Shown here piece after piece: positions 1-9,000 of a stretch of 64,000 nucleotides of DNA. Within the stretch, counting starts at the first letter, position 1. Each line of letters opens with the position of its first letter. Position numbers and translations under genes: made by a program. This DNA is from Zoogloea sp. (lineage in GTDB: Bacteria > Pseudomonadota > Gammaproteobacteria > Burkholderiales > Rhodocyclaceae). The stretch covers positions 744,001 through 808,000 of the forward strand of contig JADJBR010000007.1 in the NCBI GenBank assembly GCA_016703645.1, in the 5' to 3' direction. Below the pieces are notes generated by a model, which saw nothing but the letters and a program-made list of their open reading frames with translations, did not search any database and was not told the DNA's origin.

Positions 1-1
1 C

Positions 2-232
2 TATCTGGCGGCATTCAAACAGTTCATATCCGGCACGGCCGTGGCCATCGGCATCACGCACATGGACCGGGCACCCGAGCCCGGCCTTGATGCCTACCGC
101 AGTCACCTGATCGCGCTCGGAATCACACCGCTGCCTGCCGTATTCCGTGCCGACGCCCGCAAGCGGGAGGACGTGGCCATGCTGGTCAAGGCGCTCTTGT
201 ATACCCTCAACCCCGGATTGAGCGATGCTTGA
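2..232 (+). CDS. GTP-binding protein, C-terminal fragment
   Basis: This is the last 76 residues of a small GTPase cut by the left window edge. The readable part begins before the GTG at 41 and stays open to base 2, so that GTG is not the true start. A hydrophobic strand followed by ITHMD (about residues 16-20 of the fragment) looks like the G4 guanine-specificity motif (N/TKxD) in the form used by the Srp102/MglA-like GTPases of COG2229. The P-loop and G3 box would lie outside the window. The stop codon overlaps the start of the next gene, which looks like a roadblock protein and so may be its partner. The exact role is unknown; polarity or signalling switches are the usual roles for such pairs. 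The GTPase call is moderately sure, the subfamily less so. Confidence 0.6.
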   Translation, partial: YLAAFKQFISGTAVAIGITHMDRAPEPGLDAYRSHLIALGITPLPAVFRADARKREDVAMLVKALLYTLNPGLSDA

Positions 233-857
233 AATTGTTCCCGGCTCATACCTGACCGTTACCCCTTACGGCGCGTGGCGTGCCGTGTCCCGCAGTGATC
301 CGGGCATGGATCGAGGCATCCTGCTCGGCGTCCTCCAGGAAGCCATGAGTCCCTTGCTGAGCATGGAAGCCCTGCGGGCATGGACCCCGGGAGCGACGCG
401 CGACGAGGCCTTCGAAGTGTTGCTCAAGCTCCAGGAGGAAGCCTGCCTCGAAGCCTGGCCAAGCCCCCGGATGGCGCCCATCGGCACCCTTGAGTCCACC
501 CTTCCGGGCCTTCTGGCTGCCCTCAGCGACACGGGGCAGGCGGTGCTCGCAGACCGGATGGGATTCTGCCTCGCCATCGCCGGCTACCCCAGTGACACCG
601 GCGAGGCCCTCGCCGCCGTCGGTGCGGACATCCTGTCCGTTGCCGAGCGCCAGGCCCAGGCCTTGTCACGCCTGGGAGAACATCTCCTGGATGGCTGGGG
701 CAACGTGGATGCGGCCGGCATCAGCGGCCTGAGCTTCTGGCCGATACATATCGGCCGGACACGCCTTGCCCTCACGGTGAGCGGGCGACCACGCTTCAAC
801 CAGCGCGCCTTCGCAGAGCTCGTATGGGCGCTCTATGTCCGCTACGGCAAAGTCTGA
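225..857 (+). CDS. Roadblock/LC7-like protein, partner of upstream GTPase
   Basis: A 210-residue soluble protein with no signal peptide or membrane segment. Residues about 95-200 have the alternating strand/helix pattern of a roadblock/LC7 domain, including a segment around DTGQAVLADRMGFCLAIAG followed by a helix rich in alanine. The first 90 residues are not recognised. The ATG lies inside the end of the GTPase gene, overlapping its stop, so the two are translationally coupled and probably bind each other as MglA/MglB-type pairs do. The family assignment rests on pattern and neighbourhood; an unrelated hypothetical protein remains possible. Confidence 0.5.
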   Translation: MLEIVPGSYLTVTPYGAWRAVSRSDPGMDRGILLGVLQEAMSPLLSMEALRAWTPGATRDEAFEVLLKLQEEACLEAWPSPRMAPIGTLESTLPGLLAALSDTGQAVLADRMGFCLAIAGYPSDTGEALAAVGADILSVAERQAQALSRLGEHLLDGWGNVDAAGISGLSFWPIHIGRTRLALTVSGRPRFNQRAFAELVWALYVRYGKV

Positions 858-902
858 TTTTGCATGCAACTTCGCGGCCCTGACCAACCCACACCTCCGT
901 GA

Positions 903-922
903 TACAGGCCGTGCGCCCTGTA
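903..922. other. Inverted repeat between converging genes
   Basis: TACAGG and CCTGTA separated by eight bases form a possible 6-bp stem in the short gap between two convergent genes. No T-tract follows on either strand, so it is not a clear intrinsic terminator. The rest of the gap holds nothing recognisable. Confidence 0.3.
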
Positions 923-989
923 CGGGAGCGCATCCCGGAGCAGACTCCGACCGCCGGAGACAAACGTCACACAGGCCCCGAGGCCACCA

Positions 990-2429
990 TCAACGCTGCT
1001 CGCGTCGCTCCCGGAGCTGCTCGGCCAACAGCGCCCGCACTTCCCTCAGCCGCGAATCCACAGCCGAGTGTTCAAAGAAATCCCCATCCTTTGCTGCCTG
1101 GGCCAGGGAGAACTGCTCGGCAGCCGCGGCGTAATTGCCCTGAATGGCATACAGCTCGCCCAGCGAGCGGTGCTGGGCCAAACGCAGACCAAGCACGGAC
1201 TCCGCCCGCGACCGTACTTCCCAGAGGAAGCCATTGTCAGGCGTTGTCAGGATCTCCGCCTTGACCAGCGCCAGCGCCTCCGCAGGACGACCGGCGTCGA
1301 TCAGGGCCGTGGCCTCGCCATAGAGCAAGCGCAGGGACTGGGGAAAGCGCCCCCGCCCCTCACGAAAAGCCCTCGCGGCGCCCGCATGGTCACCCCGTGC
1401 CAACAGAAGATCGGCTTCCAGCCCCTCGATCATTGCCGACGAGGGCGCCAGCTTGCGCAAGGCCACCATCGCGCGTTCCGCCTCGCCCATCCGCCGTGCC
1501 CCGAGATAGGCTCTCACCAGCGCGTAGTGGGCTGCCGCCGATGCCCCCTCCCGCTTCACGCTGGCCTCAAGCTCGCCGAGTAATTCGGGGGAAACCTGTT
1601 TGCCCACCCGCAACTTGGCCCGGACGAGCTGGAAATCGAGGGAGTCGGGCACCTGCCGATAGGGCATCTGCATCACCCGCCCCTCCATTTCGGTGATCCG
1701 GTCGGCAGTCAGCGGGTGGGTGCGGAGATAGGCAGGTGCGCTGTTCTCATAAAGACGGCTGTTCTTCTGCAGGCGCTCGAAGAAGCTGGCCATGCCGCGC
1801 ACATCAAAGCCCGCCGCTGAGAGGTTCTGCACCCCCAGCCGGTCGGCCTCGTTCTCGAAATCCCGTGAATAGGCCAACTGGGAACTGATTCCGGCCGCCT
1901 GCCCTGCCATGATTGCCGCCTGACTGACCTGGGCGCTGGATTTGGCCGCCAGCACTGCCACCAGCAGGGAAGCCAGCATCAGCATACCCGTCCGCCCCTG
2001 CTGCCCGACCATTCGCGCAATGTGGCGCTGGGTGACATGGGCGATCTCGTGGGACAGCACACCCGCCAGCTCGGACTCGGCCTGGGCTGCCAGGATCAGA
2101 CCGGCATGCACACCGATCTTGCCCCCCGGCATGGCAAAGGCGTTGAGCGAGGCGTCGTTGACGCCGAAGAACTCAAAAGACAGCCCGGCACCCGCGCCCG
2201 CCGACACCAGGCGATCGCCCAGGGTATTGAGGTAGTCCTCGATCTCCGCATCGCGCAGATAGGCGGGATCGTGCCAGCGGATATCACGCATGATCTGCAT
2301 CCCGATCTTCTGCTCGGCCAACGGCGACAGATCGACGGACGCGCTGTCTCCGAGATCGGGCAGGCTCTGGGAATAGGTGCGCGGCACCAGGGCCAGGCAC
2401 AGCAAGGTGGCGATCAGACGTTTTTTCAC
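990..2429 (-). CDS. bepA: M48 family periplasmic metalloprotease with TPR repeats (BepA/YfgC-like)
   Basis: A 479-residue exported zinc metalloprotease. The start chosen is GTG at 2429, which gives a clean signal peptide (MKKRLIATLLCLALVPRTYS, roughly 1-21); the upstream extension of the open frame reads into the opposite-strand moaC gene and is not credible. The HEIAH zinc motif is at about residues 127-131 and the third ligand region ENEAD at about 192-196, both typical of M48. Residues about 300-470 are helical repeats of TPR type with alanine-rich pairs. BepA in E. coli degrades or assists stalled outer-membrane proteins such as LptD at the BAM complex, and length and order match that family. 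The gene is divergent from moaC with a short shared upstream region. Confidence 0.88.
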   Translation of the reverse strand: MKKRLIATLLCLALVPRTYSQSLPDLGDSASVDLSPLAEQKIGMQIMRDIRWHDPAYLRDAEIEDYLNTLGDRLVSAGAGAGLSFEFFGVNDASLNAFAMPGGKIGVHAGLILAAQAESELAGVLSHEIAHVTQRHIARMVGQQGRTGMLMLASLLVAVLAAKSSAQVSQAAIMAGQAAGISSQLAYSRDFENEADRLGVQNLSAAGFDVRGMASFFERLQKNSRLYENSAPAYLRTHPLTADRITEMEGRVMQMPYRQVPDSLDFQLVRAKLRVGKQVSPELLGELEASVKREGASAAAHYALVRAYLGARRMGEAERAMVALRKLAPSSAMIEGLEADLLLARGDHAGAARAFREGRGRFPQSLRLLYGEATALIDAGRPAEALALVKAEILTTPDNGFLWEVRSRAESVLGLRLAQHRSLGELYAIQGNYAAAAEQFSLAQAAKDGDFFEHSAVDSRLREVRALLAEQLRERREQR

Positions 2430-2434
2430 GGTGC

Positions 2435-2440
2435 TATGAT
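2435..2440 (+). promoter_or_regulatory. Possible -10 element for moaC
   Basis: TATGAT lies 33 bases before the moaC ATG in the divergent gap with the M48 gene. No good -35 hexamer is visible at 16-18 bases upstream, so this is a weak prediction. Confidence 0.3.
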
Positions 2441-2472
2441 ACGCGACCCCCGCGAACGGTTCCCGCAGCCCC

Positions 2473-2952
2473 ATGACTGACGCCCTCACCCACTTCGACG
2501 CCCACGGCCAGGCCCACATGGTCGATGTCTCGGCAAAGTCCGAGACCCGCCGAGTCGCCCGTGCCGAAGGACGTATCGTGATGCAGCCCGACACCCTCAC
2601 CCGCATCCTGGCGGGCGACAATCGCAAGGGCGACGTCATCGGCATTGCCCGCATTGCGGCCATCCAGGGGGCCAAGCGCACCGCCGACCTGATCCCCCTG
2701 TGCCACCCGATTCCCCTGACCCGCGTCGCAGCCGACTTCACGGCCGAGGGCGACGACACCATCCACTGTACTGTCACAGCCGAAACTGTCGGCCGCACGG
2801 GCGTCGAGATGGAAGCGCTCGCCGCCGTTCAGATCGGCCTGCTCACCATCTACGACATGTGCAAGGCCGTCGATCGCGGCATGACCATGACCGGCATCCG
2901 CCTGCTGGAGAAGGAAGGCGGCAAATCAGGGCACTGGAAAGCGGAGGCCTGA
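2473..2952 (+). CDS. moaC: Cyclic pyranopterin monophosphate synthase
   Basis: MoaC catalyses the second half of the first step of molybdenum cofactor synthesis, turning the MoaA product into cyclic pyranopterin monophosphate in the cytoplasm. The 159-residue length is the family norm. Visible signatures are [20 protein letters not shown], the LCHPIPLT segment, and the C-terminal [10 protein letters not shown] with the catalytic Asp and Lys. It is divergent from the M48 protease and is followed four bases later by soxY, so the three genes moaC-soxY-soxZ may share a transcript. A link between Mo-cofactor supply and sulfur oxidation (sulfite dehydrogenases use Moco) is plausible but inferred. 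Confidence 0.96.
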   Translation: MTDALTHFDAHGQAHMVDVSAKSETRRVARAEGRIVMQPDTLTRILAGDNRKGDVIGIARIAAIQGAKRTADLIPLCHPIPLTRVAADFTAEGDDTIHCTVTAETVGRTGVEMEALAAVQIGLLTIYDMCKAVDRGMTMTGIRLLEKEGGKSGHWKAEA

Positions 2953-2956
2953 CCCC

Positions 2957-3421
2957 ATGCAACGACGTGACTTCCTGCAAGCCTTTGGTAGCGCCACGGC
3001 GCTCGCCCCCCTGGTCGTCGCCGGCCTCCTCAGCCCGACACGCGCTTTGGCGGTAAGCTTCAACCGCGCGGCCTTCGAGGCCAGGACGGCCGCGGATGCC
3101 CTGCGCCTGATCGGCGCTGCCGGCGCCGAAACCAGCCGCGACATCCAGCTCAAGGCACCAGAGGTGGCCGAGAACGGTGCCGCCGTCCCCATCGAGGTTG
3201 CCAGCAGCATCCCGGGCACGACACGGCTCTCTATTCTCATCGAGAAAAACCCCCTGCCCCTGGCCCTGCAATTCAATTTCGCAGCAGAAGCCACCGCCCG
3301 CTTCCAGGCCAAGCTGCGCATGGCGGAGAGCTCCCGCCTGCGCGTGGTGGCAACCGCGGGTGGCAAGCACTACACCGTGTTCCGCGAGGTGAAGGTCACT
3401 GTCGGCGGCTGCGGCGACTAA
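2957..3421 (+). CDS. soxY: Thiosulfate oxidation carrier protein SoxY
   Basis: SoxY is the periplasmic carrier whose C-terminal cysteine holds the sulfur substrate during Sox thiosulfate oxidation, working as a dimer with SoxZ. The protein has 154 residues, a twin-arginine-like leader (MQRRDFLQAFG then a hydrophobic stretch to about residue 32), and ends in VGGCGD. The usual tail is GGCGG; here the last residue is Asp, an uncommon variant, with the substrate-binding Cys retained at the third position from the end. It sits four bases after moaC and 14 bases before soxZ. No soxXABCD genes are in the window, so this is an isolated SoxYZ unit. Confidence 0.93.
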   Translation: MQRRDFLQAFGSATALAPLVVAGLLSPTRALAVSFNRAAFEARTAADALRLIGAAGAETSRDIQLKAPEVAENGAAVPIEVASSIPGTTRLSILIEKNPLPLALQFNFAAEATARFQAKLRMAESSRLRVVATAGGKHYTVFREVKVTVGGCGD

Positions 3422-3435
3422 AGGAAGCACACCCC

Positions 3436-3753
3436 ATGTCCGAACCCATCAAGATCCGCGCCACCGTCAAAGGGACCGAGGGCGAAGTCCGCGTACTCAT
3501 GCCCCACCCCATGGAGAGCGGGCAGCGGCGTGACCCGGCCGGGCAGGCCCTGCCGGCACACTTCATCACGTCCATCACCCTCAGTCTCAACGGCCGCCCC
3601 GTCATTGAGGGCGCACTGGGCACCGCAGTCTCCACCAACCCGCTGTTTGCCTTCCAGTTGCAGGGCGTCAAGGCCGGCGACAAGGTCAGCATTGCCTGGC
3701 TCGACAACAAGGGACAAAAGGGCAACGCCGAAGGGGCGTTCGCGGCGGGTTAA
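3436..3753 (+). CDS. soxZ: Thiosulfate oxidation carrier complex protein SoxZ
   Basis: A 105-residue immunoglobulin-like protein that pairs with SoxY and positions the swinging cysteine arm. Conserved landmarks include the start MSEPIKIRA, the MPHPMESG segment, PAHFI, and the late WxDNKG turn. There is no signal peptide, as expected, since SoxZ is co-exported with SoxY through the Tat pathway. A good ribosome site (AAGGAAG) precedes the ATG. The length is normal for the family. Confidence 0.95.
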   Translation: MSEPIKIRATVKGTEGEVRVLMPHPMESGQRRDPAGQALPAHFITSITLSLNGRPVIEGALGTAVSTNPLFAFQLQGVKAGDKVSIAWLDNKGQKGNAEGAFAAG

Positions 3754-3819
3754 GCAGGCCCCTGACAGCGCCCGTGGCGATGTAATGCGGGCGCGCAAGA
3801 CAGGGGCGCGCCACGGGGC

Positions 3820-3825
3820 TAGAAT
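3820..3825 (+). promoter_or_regulatory. Possible -10 element upstream of the CYTH-CHAD gene
   Basis: TAGAAT lies 60 bases before the chosen ATG in the gap after soxZ. No clear -35 element is seen. Confidence 0.3.
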
Positions 3826-3835
3826 CGGACGCAAT

Positions 3836-3854
3836 CACCGCCTTCCCGGCGGTG
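3836..3854 (+). other. Hairpin in the leader of the CYTH-CHAD gene
   Basis: CACCGCC and GGCGGTG flank a five-base loop, giving a perfect 7-bp GC-rich stem between the possible -10 and the start codon. No run of T follows, so it is not a terminator. It could stabilise the leader or limit translation. Confidence 0.4.
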
Positions 3855-3884
3855 GTCATGTCTCCACTTCCGCCGACGGCCCCC

Positions 3885-5390
3885 ATGAGCCACGAAATCG
3901 AACTCAAGCTCACCCTCCCGCAAAAGTCCCTCGCTGCCCTGCGCCGCCACCCGCTGATAGCGGACGCCCCTCGTGAAGGGCGCACCTGCACCCTCGAAAA
4001 CACCTATTTCGACACCCCGGAACTCGAACTGCGCGAACGCCGCATGGCCGTGCGCACCCGCAAGGCAGGCAGCCGATGGCTGCAAACCGTGAAATGCGCC
4101 GCCGAATCCACCGGCGGCCTGTCCTCACGCCCTGAATGGGAACAGCCCTTTGCCAATGGCAGCTTCGACTTCTCGGCCATTGACCGGGACGACGTGCGCA
4201 GCCGTCTCGAAAGCCTGCTGCCCCGCCTGGTGCCCGTTTTCACCACCCGTTTCAAGCGCGAGACCTGCGTTCTCTCCCCCCGCGAGGGTGTGCGCGTGCT
4301 GGCCATGATCGACAACGGCAGCATTGAGGCCAACGGCCAGTCACGCCCCCTGTGCGAATTGGAGCTCGAGCTTGTTGAAGGCGACCCCCGGGAGCTTTAT
4401 GCACTCGCGCTCCAGCTCGCCGAAAACCTGCCCCTCACCCCCGAGAACGTCAGCAAGGCCGAACGCGGCTACCGGCTGTTCTCCAACCACGCCCTGCGCC
4501 CCGCCAAGGCCCGCCCGTCGCGCCTGAGCGCCGAGCAGTCCCCGGTGGACGCCTTCCGCATCATCGGTTTCGACTGCCTGTCCCTGTGGCAAGCCAACGA
4601 ATCGGGCGCCCGGGAAAGCGACGATCCGGAATTCATCCACCAACTGCGTGTTGCCCTGCGCCGTCTGCGCTCGGCCCTGCGCCTGTTCGGCCCGGCCCTG
4701 CCGGCCGAGTTCGTGGAACGCTGGTCTGACGGGCTCAAGGAGGCCGCCGATGGACTCGGCGCCGCCCGGGACCTGGACGTGATGCTGGCCGAAGTGCTCA
4801 GCCCGGTGGCCGAATCCGGCCTCGCCGATGAAGCCACCCAACGCCTCATTGCCATGGCTGTCGACCGTCGCGACCGGGAAAAGACCGCCGCACGCGAGCA
4901 GCTACTGGCCGCCAGCCATGGTCGCCAGATGCTGGCCCTCGCCTCCGACCTCTACGCCCTGCAGAGCGACTCACTGGTCAAGTCCGCCAACCTCACCACC
5001 TTCGCCCGCCTCCAGCTCACCCAGCTACGCAAGCGCGCCCGCAAGCGCTATGGCGCGGCCGCCGACCTGCACCCCGACAAGCTCCACGAACTGCGCGTGT
5101 CCCTGAAGCGCCTCCGCTACGGCATCGAGTTTCTGCTGCCCCTGCTCCCCGAGAAAGCCACCGTGCGCTTCGCCAATGACATTGCCGACATCCAGGAGAC
5201 CCTCGGCTACCTCAATGACGAAGCGGTTGCCCGCACCCGTCTCAAGGCTTGGGCCGGAAAAGACCCGGAACTTCGCAGCGGCGCAGCCTTCGTCGCAGGC
5301 TGGCACGCCCCGCGGATAGCCCGCCTGCGCAGGAACATCCTGCCCGCACTTGAGCCGATCCTGTGGGGCAAGGCACCATGGCGGCGCTGA
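3885..5390 (+). CDS. Inorganic triphosphatase, CYTH-CHAD domain protein (YgiF-like)
   Basis: A 501-residue cytoplasmic protein with two domains. Residues about 1-200 form a CYTH triphosphate tunnel with the ExExK signature at residues 4-8 (EIELK) and alternating charged strands. Residues about 220-500 form a CHAD helical domain with conserved His/Arg-rich helices (IHQLRVALRRLR and later LHELRVSLKRLRYG), which in known members binds polyphosphate. E. coli YgiF hydrolyses tripolyphosphate. The ATG at 3885 is chosen over the upstream GTG at 3852 because family proteins begin right before the EIELK strand. It is followed by sixA, a frequent pairing. Confidence 0.9.
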   Translation: MSHEIELKLTLPQKSLAALRRHPLIADAPREGRTCTLENTYFDTPELELRERRMAVRTRKAGSRWLQTVKCAAESTGGLSSRPEWEQPFANGSFDFSAIDRDDVRSRLESLLPRLVPVFTTRFKRETCVLSPREGVRVLAMIDNGSIEANGQSRPLCELELELVEGDPRELYALALQLAENLPLTPENVSKAERGYRLFSNHALRPAKARPSRLSAEQSPVDAFRIIGFDCLSLWQANESGARESDDPEFIHQLRVALRRLRSALRLFGPALPAEFVERWSDGLKEAADGLGAARDLDVMLAEVLSPVAESGLADEATQRLIAMAVDRRDREKTAAREQLLAASHGRQMLALASDLYALQSDSLVKSANLTTFARLQLTQLRKRARKRYGAAADLHPDKLHELRVSLKRLRYGIEFLLPLLPEKATVRFANDIADIQETLGYLNDEAVARTRLKAWAGKDPELRSGAAFVAGWHAPRIARLRRNILPALEPILWGKAPWRR

Positions 5391-5464
5391 TGGATTCATC
5401 GGCCGGTAACATGCCGGCCTCAGACTCCCGGCCTCTTGATAAAAAGAACGAGGGGAGAAAGACA

Positions 5465-5917
5465 ATGGACCTACTGCTATGGCGCCACGCCGAAGCCGTG
5501 GACGGAATACCCGACAACACACGGGAACTGACAGAAAGGGGCTTGCGCCAGGCCCACAAGGTGGCGGAGTGGCTGGACAGCCGCCGACCCAAGAAACTCA
5601 GGGTACTCGTCAGCCCCACCACCCGCACCCGCCAGACGGCCAGCGCCTTCACCCAGAGCTTTGAAGTCGTACCCGCACTCGCCCCTGGAAACGACATCGC
5701 CGATATCCTCGGCGCCTGTGGTTGGCCTGACGGCGGCGGCGCGGTCCTCATCGTCGGCCATCAGCCCGAACTCGGCCGCCTCGCCTCCCTCCTCCTCTCC
5801 GGCCAGGAAGCCGACTGGACCATCAAGAAGGGCGCCCTGTGGTGGTTCTCCAACCGCGTCCGCGACGACGAAACCCAGACCGTGCTGCGGGCGGTGATGC
5901 CGGCTGATTTGGTTTAA
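5465..5917 (+). CDS. sixA: Phosphohistidine phosphatase SixA
   Basis: A 150-residue histidine phosphatase. The catalytic RHG-type motif appears as LLLWRHAEA near the N-terminus (His about residue 7), with supporting arginine in SPTTRTRQTA and the second catalytic His in VGHQPELGRLA. SixA dephosphorylates phosphohistidine on proteins such as the ArcB HPt domain or the nitrogen PTS protein NPr. The start at 5465 is preceded by a strong ribosome site (GAGGGGAGA) and places the motif at the very start, as in the family; the open frame continues upstream into the CYTH-CHAD gene without support. Confidence 0.9.
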   Translation: MDLLLWRHAEAVDGIPDNTRELTERGLRQAHKVAEWLDSRRPKKLRVLVSPTTRTRQTASAFTQSFEVVPALAPGNDIADILGACGWPDGGGAVLIVGHQPELGRLASLLLSGQEADWTIKKGALWWFSNRVRDDETQTVLRAVMPADLV

Positions 5918-6022
5918 AAGGGCTCGGGCACTCGCCGCGCTGACCACGCCCGGAAACGCTCGGCGTGAGCAAGACCCCGTGAGCGCTCGCCCAATCCCTG
6001 CCGTCGAATCGCTATTCGCACA

Positions 6023-9000
6023 TCAAACCCGCATCGCCCGATGCACTGCCGCAGTGCTGACCAAAAAATGGGGCAACAGGACAGGAAGAGCGTGGCCTCC
6101 AAGGCGTGAGTAAGCCCGCTTGCGTATCGGTTCGCCATCTGCGAACCGCATTGTGCCCACGCGCGGAGCCCACGCCTCGTCGTCAAGCAAGCTGCCGTTT
6201 GACGGGGCCTGTTTCGGCGGCTCCGGCAAAATCTCTGGTGGCCTGTCGGGGATTTCACTGTAGTCCGTTCCGGCACGGGGTCGCAACGATCTCGGCTCTT
6301 TCGGATCAAGCGAACCTTGGGGCACAGGCAGGGGCTTTCCGGGCTCCCGCTCGGCTGCGCTGGCCTTGCTCAGCGCCGCCGCCACCTCCTCGACACTGCC
6401 TTCCTGGCGGCGGACATCCGGCAGAATGTCGCCCATCGAGCGGATGGCAAAACGCCCCTGCGCATTGGTGGTGAGGGTGACGGCTCTGGCCACGATCCCC
6501 GGCCTACCCTCCAGGTTCGGCGCCAGATCCCGCAGGAAGCTGACGTATTGTTCGAGCGTCGGCCGATAGTGCCCGCTCTGGTTGGTGATTTCCACCAGCC
6601 GCCCCTGAGTGTCGAGCACGAACTCCCCTGCCATCGATACCGGCTCGCCCGCCAGGAAGCTGGAGTGATGGAACTTTCCAGCCCACGGTTCACCCGCATA
6701 GATACGCCCCTCGGCATCGACAACAAATATCGCCTTGCCACCGATGATCGGCGGTTCGCCCTGCCGATCACCCCGAACAAAGACCAGACGTCCACTTCTG
6801 TCCATGGCCACTTCAGCGTCGGCCCGCTCTTCCACGGTCAGATACTTCACTACCGAGTTCTTCCAGTTGCCCAGGGCCGTGCCGGCCGGATCGGTTTCCG
6901 CCATGTTGCGCTGAAACCAGTTCTCAAAGCCATCGACGTCTTCGCCAATATGCTGGGGCATCAGACGAGCCATCGGACGCCCTTGCCGATCCAGGGGTGC
7001 AGGGGCCAAGGTCTCCGACAGGCGGGTGAGCAATACCGCCTGATCGCTACGGTCGGTCATGGACTCGACACGCTGGATCGTGGCGTCGGTCAGGCGCCTG
7101 TCGTCCTCGGCGAAACCGACACGGGAAAAGCGGCTTATCTGCTGCCGGATGTGCGCGGGCGAATCAGGCATGCCCCGCGCCCAGTCGTAGTCAGGCAGAT
7201 GGCGCGGACGGCCTTCATCGCCGGAGTCGTCCGTGTCCGACATACTCGGTGATCTGGAGGCTCGCGGCGAACCTAGCCCATCCGAATAAGCATCACTCTC
7301 CCCGCCGCTGCGATCACGCGACGGGTCCGGATCGGCATAGCCGTCCGCCGCACGCACCACGCGTGCGCCTGTCGGCCCCGTGCGCCTGCCGGTCAAAGCC
7401 CCGACGTCTTCGCCCTCGCTCTCGCTGCCGGACAGGGAAGTGCTCCGCGACCGACGCAACTCAGGTACTTCCGCGTAGCCATTACCCGAAGACTTGTTGC
7501 GTATCACGGCGCCCTCGCCCCCAGGCACGTCTCCTCCCAAGGCCGGGTTCGACCCTCTGCGGCCATCAACTGAACGCAGGGAAAGGGGGTGTTCGCCATC
7601 AGAATCGCTTCCTGGCCGCGACTCCCGCCATCCGCGGCGAATATCAGGCACCTCTGCATAAGCCGAATTGGACGGCTTCCTCCGGACCTCCGCGCTCCCC
7701 TCCGCCAAACCCGTTGGCGCCGGAGCCAGCGGCTCGGTGCGGGCACCACCCCGACGCAGCGGGATTTCCTCCTCCTCACGGGGACGCGCCTTCGCGGGCC
7801 GCCCACCGCGATAACCGTCCGGCAAGGCCTTGTCTTCCCGCACACTTTCATAGACGTTCGAGGCCGGACGGGGCTGCCGCGCACGGGCTGGTGCCCGGAC
7901 TTCCGCCATGATATCGAGCACGTTTCTGACCCGTGCCGTAACCTCGGTCATGTCACCGGTGGCATGCGCCACCGTACCGTAGATATCGGTTCCGTCACCG
8001 GAGACCATCTGGCCCCGCTCATTGGTCGAAATATCCACGTGCTTGGCGGCAAAGCGCGGCGCCACGCCATGGACATTGACCAAGGTACTCACAAAGGCGA
8101 CGTACTGTTCGGTGGTCGGCCGATAGTGACCGCTCTTGTTGGTCATCTCGGTAATGACACCATTGCGGTTCAGGACGAGCTCGCCAGCCATGGAGACGGG
8201 CTCACCCGCCAGGAAGGAAGAATGATGGAAGGCGCCGACCTCCATTGCGCCGGCGTACATCCTTCCGTCCCCGTCCACGACGAACATCAGCGGCCCTCTG
8301 CCGTCCGGAGAGCGGCCTGCCCGCACCCCGTTCGCATAGACGAGCTTACCCGAGCGATCCACCTTGACCTCGTAAGCGCCGCGCTCGTCGGGCGTCAGAT
8401 ACTTCACCGACCGTGCCTGCCAGCCCTCCGGCCGCGCACTGCCCGGCGCCGAGGTCTTCTCGATATTGCGCTTGTACCAGCTATCGAAGCCAGGCAGATC
8501 CTCTCCGATGTACTGGGGCATGATCGGTGTCATCGGCACGCCATTCTTGTCCCGGGGCTGTGTTTCCATGGAACGGGAGAGCCGCCCGAGCAAAGCGGCG
8601 CGGGCTTCCCCGTCGGCCAAGCGGTCGATCCGGTCGATGTTGTCCCTTGCCATTTCCCGGTCTTCCGCACCAAATCCATTGCGCTGATGGCTTCGGCTCT
8701 TTTCGATCAGTGCGGCGGGCAGGGTGTCGCCAGCCGGAGCACCGTCATCGCGTGACGGCGCCCGGGGTCGAGCGCCTGTCGCTTCGTCGCCCAAACCGAC
8801 AGCCGCATTGCCCTGGGCCCGGGGAATGGGCACCGAAGCCTCAGCGCCTTCGCGAATGCCGACGTATGCGTCTTCGTTGCCCACCGCGGGGATGGCGCGA
8901 TGCTGGCCGACAAAGGCACGCATCGGTGGGCGATTTGAAGCGCCCTCCGCCGCCTGGCCCAGGACGTTAGGCGCGTTGCCATAGCTGTCCGCCGCGGGCT

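Noticed and set aside
3836-3854. Hairpin before the CYTH-CHAD gene as a soxZ terminator
   Set aside because: The stem is strong but there is no run of T after it on the plus strand.
6023-7134. CdiA-type contact-dependent inhibition toxin at the TpsA C-terminus
   Set aside because: No VENN or similar boundary motif, no small immunity gene downstream (the next gene, sixA, is on the other strand), and the C-terminus is made of three like repeats rather than one toxin domain.
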